The translations under genes and the position numbers were made by a program. A stretch of 12,825 nt of DNA, taken from Candidatus Altimarinota bacterium (GTDB lineage: Bacteria > Patescibacteriota > Gracilibacteria > BD1-5 > UBA2023). The stretch is from contig SSGK01000014.1 in assembly GCA_008015855.1 (NCBI GenBank), positions 1 to 12,825 on the forward strand, read 5' to 3'. Below the pieces are notes generated by a model that saw only the letters and a list, made by a program, of their open reading frames with translations, did not search any database and was not told the DNA's origin. Below, piece by piece: positions 7,755-12,825 of the stretch (positions are counted from its first letter, which is position 1; the number at the start of each line of letters is the position of its first letter).

Positions 7755-7880
7755 TTACCTACGACAAAATTCCACACCGTGAGGGAGTGGTATAATGCCA
7801 AGATGCTGTAAAAATTTGTGTATTCATGCTTCTATGATAGATTTTTTTAAAAGAGAGTCAAATTTTTCATCTATAATATA
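7755..7880 (-). other. Possible -1-frame extension of PPK2
   Basis: Slipping back by one base at the A5 run (minus strand, 7883-7887) near the PPK2 end opens a frame of about 43 further codons that passes the annotated TAG, contains one TGA (Gly) and ends in TAA at 7755-7757, about 21 nt before the terminator. The encoded tail (DEKFDSLLKKSIIEAGIHKF, then LQHLGIIPLPHGVEF and a basic end) looks protein-like and its codons resemble the neighbours. No start codon ATG/GTG/TTG exists in this frame, so it is either a frameshifted tail, decay, or chance. Confidence 0.3.
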
Positions 7881-8698
7881 TCTTTTTCTGGAATAATCGG
7901 GGTGTTTTCTTGAAGGATTTCTTGTACAACAGAATCCTCATTATGCCCTTTGAGTTGAGGCCACTCGAGTTCTAATTTCTTAATCGTTTCAAGGAATACT
8001 TCAGCCACCTTATAATTACGATACCATTTTACATCGGCTGGAATTACATGCCATGGAGACCAGTCAAAATTCGTCTGTTCAAATATTCGCTCATATACAT
8101 CCATATAATCATCCCAACGTTCCCGAGCTCGAGTATCAGAAGGATCATACTTCCAGAATTTATGCTCCAAGGTAATACGTTCTTTAAAACGCTTTGCTTG
8201 TTCGTCTTTTGACATGTGCAGGAAGAACTTTAGCACGATAGTACCTTCGTCAACGAGCATACGTTCAAAACAACGAATATGATCATATCGATTTTCGATT
8301 AATTCTTTTGAAAGATATCACTCAACCGAAGGAACGAGTATGTCTTCATAGTGAGACCGATTGAATATTGTTATCATTCATTTTTCTGGTGCATGCTTAT
8401 GTATTCTCCAGAGAAAATCATGTGAAAATTCTTCATCGGAAGGTTTTCAAAAAGCAATAGCACGAAGCCCCATAGGATTAATTCCTGAAAATACCTTTCG
8501 GACCGTTCCATCTTTTCAGGAAGCATCCATTCACTGAAGTATAACAAGAATCGATTTTCGACCATCGGCATGAAATTTCTTTTGAATCTCAGCAATCTCA
8601 GATTGTATCTTTTCAAGACGTTTCTCAGCTTCTTCCTTTGAGATATCCTCTTCTGGAATAGTTGACATCTTACTTAAAACAATCTTTTTCTTAAACAT
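7871..8698 (-). CDS. ppk2: Polyphosphate kinase 2 (PPK2)
   Basis: Polyphosphate kinase 2 family, which uses polyphosphate to phosphorylate nucleotides (ADP/GDP or AMP depending on class); cytoplasmic. 275 residues. Walker A ILQGMDASGKDGTVRKVF (53-70) and the FNRSHYEDILVPSVEG segment (112-127, Walker B type region with Asp119) are diagnostic; the lid region RFKERI...HKFWKYDPSDTRARERWDDYM (about 180-210) and the FDWSPWHVIPADVKWYRNYKVAE end (about 217-240) follow the family. Two Walker-A glycines (the first Gly and that of SGK) are TGA. The start ATG (8696-8698) is about 26 nt from the predicted transcription start; Met11 is an alternative. A standard C-terminus is followed by about 25 extra residues. 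The class (I, II or III) is not settled. Confidence 0.95.
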
Positions 8699-8730
8699 AG
8701 AAAACATATATTTTAAAGTTATACTTTTAT

Positions 8731-8759
8731 ATTATAACATAATAATAAATATATGTCAA
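8731..8759 (-). promoter_or_regulatory. Consensus sigma70-type promoter of ppk2
   Basis: Minus strand: -35 TTGACA (8754-8759) and -10 TATAAT (8731-8736), both perfect, separated by exactly 17 nt. It places the start of transcription near 8724, about 26 nt before the PPK2 ATG. It overlaps the region just downstream of the C39-like gene, showing that ppk2 begins its own transcript. Confidence 0.9.
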
Positions 8760-8764
8760 TCTAA

Positions 8765-9862
8765 CTATTTTTTCTTTGAGAGAATGAGGCTTCTATAAGA
8801 AAGAGCTTTCCATTTCCTCATCCACTCACTCGTAGGATAGACATGTCTTCCGGTATCTGTATCCCATACAATAATATGTGAGGGGGTCTTTTTAGGACCT
8901 ATATAACCCAAGAGAGTAAATGCATGTTCTCCTACTAATCAGTATATAATCTTCCCCGTTGGCGTTACCCAATAGATATCCCTATTCTTTCCCCAAGTGG
9001 AACATGTATTCTTTCCTGCAATTCCACTATCAAGAATAATACCATCACTGATAGCATATGTGACTCCATCTTCATATCGAGGATCAGTACACCAATCTCA
9101 CCAAAGCACCACCATTTTTCATTTTTCTAGTTGATCAATGAGGTATGTAAGATGTTTTTTGGGTGTAAGTTTTTTGGAAGAATAATATCATTCATTAATA
9201 ATCTCAGAAGCAATATTATACCGAGTTGCGACGATGGCAAGCGGCCTCTCATAGACTCCATATCCTGTAAGTTGTCGTTGATTTCCATGAATACTTCATA
9301 CAAAACCCATATCAGGATCTCACCAAACCCCTTTTTTATATTCTGATGCGGAAGTATCAAATGGAAGTTTTGTTATAAATTCATCTTCTGTCACTGAAAC
9401 TCCAAGATATTTCAATGCTAATACGGTTGCTTTTATCTCACAGGATAAATGATATTTCTGAAGACGCAACAAAATATTACCCGTGAGATCAAACGTTGGT
9501 TTTGGAAATTTCTTCTGCTTAACACCTCAGAGAATGGATCGAAACTTTGCTAAAATATATCCTCGAACATTCTCAAGACTCTTTCGTGATTCATAATCAA
9601 TAGAATGAGAAAGAATAACATCAATCGTTGCCATTTCTTTTGTTATTTTTTCAGCCTTATCAATAATTGGAAGCTCTTCTATAGAATCAAGGAAGGTATT
9701 AAGTCATCATAAATCCCAGATAGGAAGAAATAGCTTATCTTCATGAGGAATAACACAGCCATACGAATAACATCGTATATCTTCAGCTGCCGCATATCTC
9801 GGAAAAACAAATAAACTTCCAATAATTCCTATCTGAAGAAAAATAGAGTATATACTTCTCAT
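8765..9862 (-). CDS. Secreted C39-like peptidase-family protein
   Basis: Protein of 365 residues with a papain-like C39-type domain (Peptidase_C39_2-like). Residues 1-26 form a signal peptide (hydrophobic IFLQIGIIGSLFVF, ending AAA), so it is exported. The catalytic domain starts around 128: Cys141 in LSCEIKATVLALKYLGVSVTEDEF (139-162, read in parts), the GDPDMGFVGSIHGNQRQLTGYGVY part (181-204), VVLWGDW (251-257), His313 in GEHAFTLLGY, and Asp334 in IIVWDTDTGRHVY. Residues 30-125 are an extra helical N-terminal part of unknown role. Nine TGA codons are Gly. The ATG lies 1 nt after the topA stop, so the two are translated from one transcript. Whether it cleaves peptides, cell-wall bridges or a leader is unknown; no transporter partner is visible. 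Confidence 0.88.
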
Positions 9863-9863
9863 A

Positions 9864-12425
9864 TTACGCCTTCTTTTTAGTTGCGGCCTTTTTAGGAGCT
9901 GTCTTCTTTTTTGTATCGGATTCAGCCTTTTTTACCTTTCAAAATACATCAGGATTCTGTTCGAGCATGATTCATTTCACTTGCTCAAGAGTCAATGCAG
10001 GAATAGAATCATCTGCAATTTTCTTTCCTTGATATTTCAGTGGGATACTTAATTTCTTATAACGAATAAATGGACCATACCGACCATTTTCAATCGCAAT
10101 ATCCTCCTCTTCCCATCGTGATATATATCGATTCGCCTCTTTTTGCTTCTTTCATTCAATCAATTTTATCCCCTCTTTCTCTGTCAGATGAGCAAAATCA
10201 TAGAGTTTTGGGACGTTAATGTACAAACCATTCCATTTAATGAACGGACCAAAACGACCCTTTCCTTTTGTTACTGGAAATCCCTCAAAAATAAATATTG
10301 GCTTATCAGCATCTTCTTTTTGAGCGATTAATTGCTCCGCACGCTCCATATCAATGGAAAGTGGATCTTCTCATCTTGGAATTGATACATACGATTCACC
10401 ATACTTGATATATGGACCAAATCGCCCCATTCCAATAACTACTTCTTTCTCATTGAATGTACCAATATGTTTTGGAAGACCAAATAAGTCGAGTGCCACT
10501 TCCAATGTCACTGTTTCCATTGATTGATCGGGTGGAACATTTGCATATCGAGGTTTCTGATCTTCTCATAATTCATCCTGGGTTCCAATCTGAACCACTG
10601 GACCAAAACGAGCCATTCTCGTAAGAACCGTCATTCCGGTTTCTGGATCCTTTCCAAGAATGCGCTCCCCCGTTTCACGCGGAGCATCTCACATAGTTTC
10701 AATCGTAGAATGAAACGGACCATAGAAATCAGACAACATCTGAGTCCACATAAGCTCCCCACGAGCCACTTCATCGAATTGATTTTCTACCTTTGCGGTA
10801 AAATTATATTGCATGAAGGTAGAGAAATTCTTATCAAGAAAATCAGTTACTACGAATGCGATATCGGTGGGACGAAGTTTCTTTGCTTCAATTTCTATAT
10901 ATCCTCTATCTTGAATGGTTTGAATGGTTGGCGCATACGTTGAAGGACGACCGATTCACTCGGATTCAAGCTTCTTAACAAGTGCGGCTTCCGTAAATCG
11001 AGCAGGTGGTTGAGTAAACTTCTGGGAAGTAGTATATCATTCAAGGGATGCGGTTTCACCCTTTACAAGAGCAGGAAGTGTTGCAGCCTTTTCTTCATCC
11101 TGAGTATCATCATTATCATCTCATTCGATGTATAATTTCATGAACCCTGGAAATCGAATAACTTCTCATTTTGCCACCCATATTTGTTCTTCTTTTCCTG
11201 ATGGAGAAAATGTAAATGTTGTAGTCTCAATCAGTGCTTCTTTCATCTGAGAAGCTACCGTTCGTTCCCAAATAAGCTTATATAGCTTAGCTTTTGTACC
11301 TTCGAGATCGACACTTTCTGGAGTTTTCTCGATATACGCTGGACGTATCGCTTCATGCGCTTCTTGTGCATTTGCTTGTTTTGTCTTGAATTTGCGCCCA
11401 TTTGGGAGTGCGTATTCATTTCAAAATCGTTCACGAATAAACTTTTCAGACATAGAGATAGCAAGGTCTGAGAGGTTTACACTATCCGTACGCATATAGG
11501 TAATATACCCTTCTTGATAGAGCTGCTGAGCAATATCCATCGTCATCTTTACTGAATATCCAAGCTTTCTCGATGCTTCTTGTTGGAGTGTAGAAGTAGT
11601 AAAAGGAGCTCATGGAACACGAACTCAGTCCTTTTTTTCTACATCATTCAAGAGGAAAACACCAGAAACCGTTGTTTCAAAAAGGATATTTCACTTCTTA
11701 TCTTGTTTTCGAACGATGGATTCTCGCGATACGGAAAGAGACTCGAGGAATGCGAGAGCATCTTCCTCTGTCTTCATTTTATGATTCTTTCCATGAAGCT
11801 TAGTAAATTCCACCGGAAAATGAATTCACTTCGCCTCCAAGTGAGCTATTACTTTCCAAGATTCTTCAGGAATAAAATTCTGTATCTCACGTTCACGTTC
11901 TACAATAAGCTTCACGGCAACGGATTGAACACGTCATGCAGAAAGTCCTTTTCGAACCTTTCTCCAGAGCACAGGAGATACCTCATATCACACGATGCGA
12001 TCCAGAATTCGACGAGATTGTTGTGCATTTACCAGATTAACATCGATATGACGTGGATGTGCTATCGCCTTTTCAATAGCTGTCTTTGTAATCTCATGAA
12101 ATACAATACGAGGAGTTTTTTCGATATCAAGATCGAGGGCATGACATAAATGCCATCAGATAGCCTCTCATTCTCGATCCTCATCGGTTGCTATCCAGAC
12201 ATTTTCAGCGGATTTTACCAGTTTTTTTAATTCTGTAACACGCTTTTTCTTTTCGGGTGAAATCTCATAAGAAGGAATAAAACCACCCACTATATCAACT
12301 CACATATTCTTCTCGGGCAAATCACGGATATGTCCGAATGAAGCTTCTACTTTATAATCTTTTCAGAGGAATTTTTCTATTGTTTTTCCTTTTGCAGGAG
12401 ACTCGACGATAACAAGATTTTTCAT
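9864..12425 (-). CDS. topA: DNA topoisomerase I
   Basis: Type IA topoisomerase that relaxes negative supercoils by transient cleavage of one strand; 853 residues. Toprim: IVESPAKGKTIEKF (6-19) and ATDEDREGEAIGWH (79-92) with the Asp81/Asp83 metal site; QQSRRILDRIVGYEVSP; active-site Tyr310 in GYITYMRTDS; EAHEAIRP; and the TIA/TIQ part with PTIQTIQDRGYIE. The C-terminal part (about 590-820) carries repeated GRFGPYIKYG, GRFGPFIKW and GRYGPFIRY units, i.e. TopA C-terminal repeats without Cys4 zinc ribbons, and a Lys/Ala tail. Twenty-one TGA codons encode Gly, among them Gly86 and Gly90 of DREGEAIGW. CGA encodes the conserved Arg84. Ends in TAA. Upstream in-frame ATG at 12465-12467 rejected because MKNLVIVESPAK is the family start. 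Confidence 0.98.
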
Positions 12426-12481
12426 ACAAAAAGAATGTGTAAACAATAAAACCGAATACCTACCCATGTAACTTTTTCCCA

Positions 12482-12511
12482 TTAATATCGGCGAACGCTA
12501 AAAAAAGTCAA
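12482..12511 (-). promoter_or_regulatory. Candidate topA promoter
   Basis: Minus strand: -35 TTGACT (12506-12511) and -10 TATTAA (12482-12487) with 18-nt spacing. Predicted start near 12475 leaves about 50 nt of untranslated leader before the topA ATG. Confidence 0.5.
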
Positions 12512-12599
12512 AAGTTTTTTGCCTATTTCGACCAAAAAATAGAACAGACTTTTACTCGGGTGAAAAATGATATCGTAATTATATAACAAAAACTTACTT

Positions 12600-12616
12600 C
12601 GTATCTATTTGATACG
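12600..12616. repeat. Perfect 6-bp inverted repeat, possible operator
   Basis: CGTATC and GATACG separated by 5 nt lie midway between the divergent genes. Spacing suits a dimeric regulator; no T run follows on either strand, so a terminator is unlikely. Confidence 0.4.
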
Positions 12617-12681
12617 ATAGGTTAAAGCTTTTTATGACCGATTCTGAATATATAGAAATCAAAAAAAAAGACAAACTTTTT

Positions 12682-12709
12682 TTGAATTTTAGGAAAGAAC
12701 ACATATACT
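12682..12709 (+). promoter_or_regulatory. Candidate promoter of the lipoprotein gene
   Basis: TTGAAT (12682-12687) and TATACT (12704-12709) with 16-nt spacing. The predicted start near 12716 favours the ATG at 12739 over the upstream in-frame ATG at 12715. Confidence 0.45.
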
Positions 12710-12738
12710 TCTTTATGTATACTTTTACACAATCCTTT

Positions 12739-12825
12739 ATGAAAAAAACAATCATCATCCCTGGAGTTCTCCTTCTCTCACTTACTAGTTGTGCACTCCC
12801 AAGTAAGATGGAATCATTCTACGTA
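12739..12825 (+). CDS. Lipoprotein, 5' part only
   Basis: Only the first 29 residues are inside the window. They form a lipoprotein signal: basic MKK, hydrophobic IIIPGVLLLSLTS, and lipobox LTSC with the lipidated Cys at residue 18, followed by ALPSKMESFYV. The mature part would be membrane-anchored on the outer face; family cannot be read. ATG at 12739 is preferred; an in-frame ATG at 12715 would add eight residues before the signal. It is the only gene on the plus strand and is transcribed away from topA. Confidence 0.8.
   Translation, partial: MKKTIIIPGVLLLSLTSCALPSKMESFYV

Larger units (their letters stand above)
7530..7870. other. 341-bp intergenic region with nested RNA structure
   Basis: Between the annotated PPK2 stop and the zinc-ribbon GNAT start. 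It holds, in minus-strand order, a possible PPK2 frame extension (to 7755), a nested hairpin, the terminator 7696-7733, a 33-codon aromatic-rich open frame (7682-7581) and the terminator 7553-7582. The nested hairpin (7724-7784): CCTCACGG (7777-7784) pairs with CCGTGAGG (7724-7731), inside it GTCG (7762-7765) with CGAC (7737-7740), and inside that GGT-AAAA-ACC. No tRNA, known riboswitch or sRNA is recognised. Confidence 0.55.
12426..12738. other. 313-bp divergent intergenic region
   Basis: Separates topA (minus) from the lipoprotein gene (plus). Apart from the two candidate promoters it holds a perfect inverted repeat CGTATC-TATTT-GATACG (12600-12616), a possible operator, and an A-T hairpin AAAAAAAG-ACAAA-CTTTTTTT (12663-12683). 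No RNA gene or ORF is recognised. Confidence 0.6.

Noticed and set aside
8374..8616. 80-codon minus-strand frame rich in Arg/Phe
   Set aside because: Shadow of PPK2 in another frame, over the Walker A region.
10904..10924. Tandem repeat in topA
   Set aside because: It encodes TIQTIQ, a normal conserved part of the topoisomerase I motif, not a separate repeat element.
11580..12149. 189-codon plus-strand open frame
   Set aside because: It lies entirely antisense to the topA catalytic region, has no family motif, and its protein is compositionally a mirror of topA codons.
1..12425. Region of decayed pseudogenes with many premature stops
   Set aside because: All breaks are TGA, fall at glycine positions of intact families, and vanish with code 25; TAA/TAG occur only at gene ends.
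7871..12425. TGA as selenocysteine or tryptophan
   Set aside because: The codon aligns with invariant Gly (Walker A, toprim, GxSxG), not with Cys or Trp columns; Trp sites use TGG and no SECIS-like element is needed to explain them.
12663..12683. A/T hairpin as terminator
   Set aside because: The stem is nearly all A-T, no gene on the plus strand precedes it, and it overlaps the candidate lipoprotein promoter.

Overview
The window reads as a chromosomal segment of a Candidate Phyla Radiation bacterium that uses genetic code 25 (UGA = glycine), most probably Candidatus Gracilibacteria (BD1-5) or a close relative. With the standard code almost every gene falls into fragments. With TGA read as Gly, thirteen genes become intact and end in TAA or TAG, and well over one hundred in-frame TGA codons appear, many at invariant glycines (topoisomerase I toprim motif, PPK2 Walker A, hydrolase GxSxG elbow, HflX G-domain region). 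CGA and CGG still fit arginine at conserved sites, which argues against Absconditabacterales lineages reported to read these codons as Trp. The base composition is AT-rich and gene spacing is very tight.

Layout: every gene from position 1 to 12425 is on the minus strand; only the last, at 12739, is on the plus strand. In transcription order on the minus strand: topA (12425-9864) and a secreted C39-like peptidase (9862-8765) are joined by a 1-nt gap. A PPK2 polyphosphate kinase (8698-7871) follows, with a consensus sigma70-type promoter and a strong terminator at 7696-7733. A 341-bp region (7530-7870) holds two intrinsic terminators with competing pairings and perhaps a PPK2 reading-frame extension. 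Then come a zinc-ribbon GNAT acetyltransferase (7529-6810) and an AstE/aspartoacylase-like zinc amidohydrolase (6797-5958), a 149-bp gap with another terminator, a second GNAT (5808-5296), and trpS with an unusual insertion (5223-4054). A tight run finishes the window: exported phosphodiester-glycosidase-like protein (4039-3284), membrane-anchored orphan (3279-2839), alpha/beta hydrolase (2849-2091), Lys-rich helical orphan (2070-1822), third GNAT (1804-1289), orphan (1287-859) and HflX (847 to beyond position 1).

Functionally this is a mix of information processing (topoisomerase I, TrpRS, ribosome-associated GTPase HflX), phosphate/nucleotide energy metabolism (PPK2), small-molecule acetylation and hydrolysis, and envelope or export functions (C39-like peptidase, NAGPA-like protein, lipoprotein). 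No CRISPR array, tRNA, rRNA, insertion sequence or phage gene is visible. Gene starts lack Shine-Dalgarno motifs, yet 12 of 15 have T directly before ATG. The most unusual non-coding parts are the terminator-bearing leaders at 7530-7735 and 5809-5957, each ending only 16-23 nt before a GNAT start codon, where no promoter would fit between terminator and gene.
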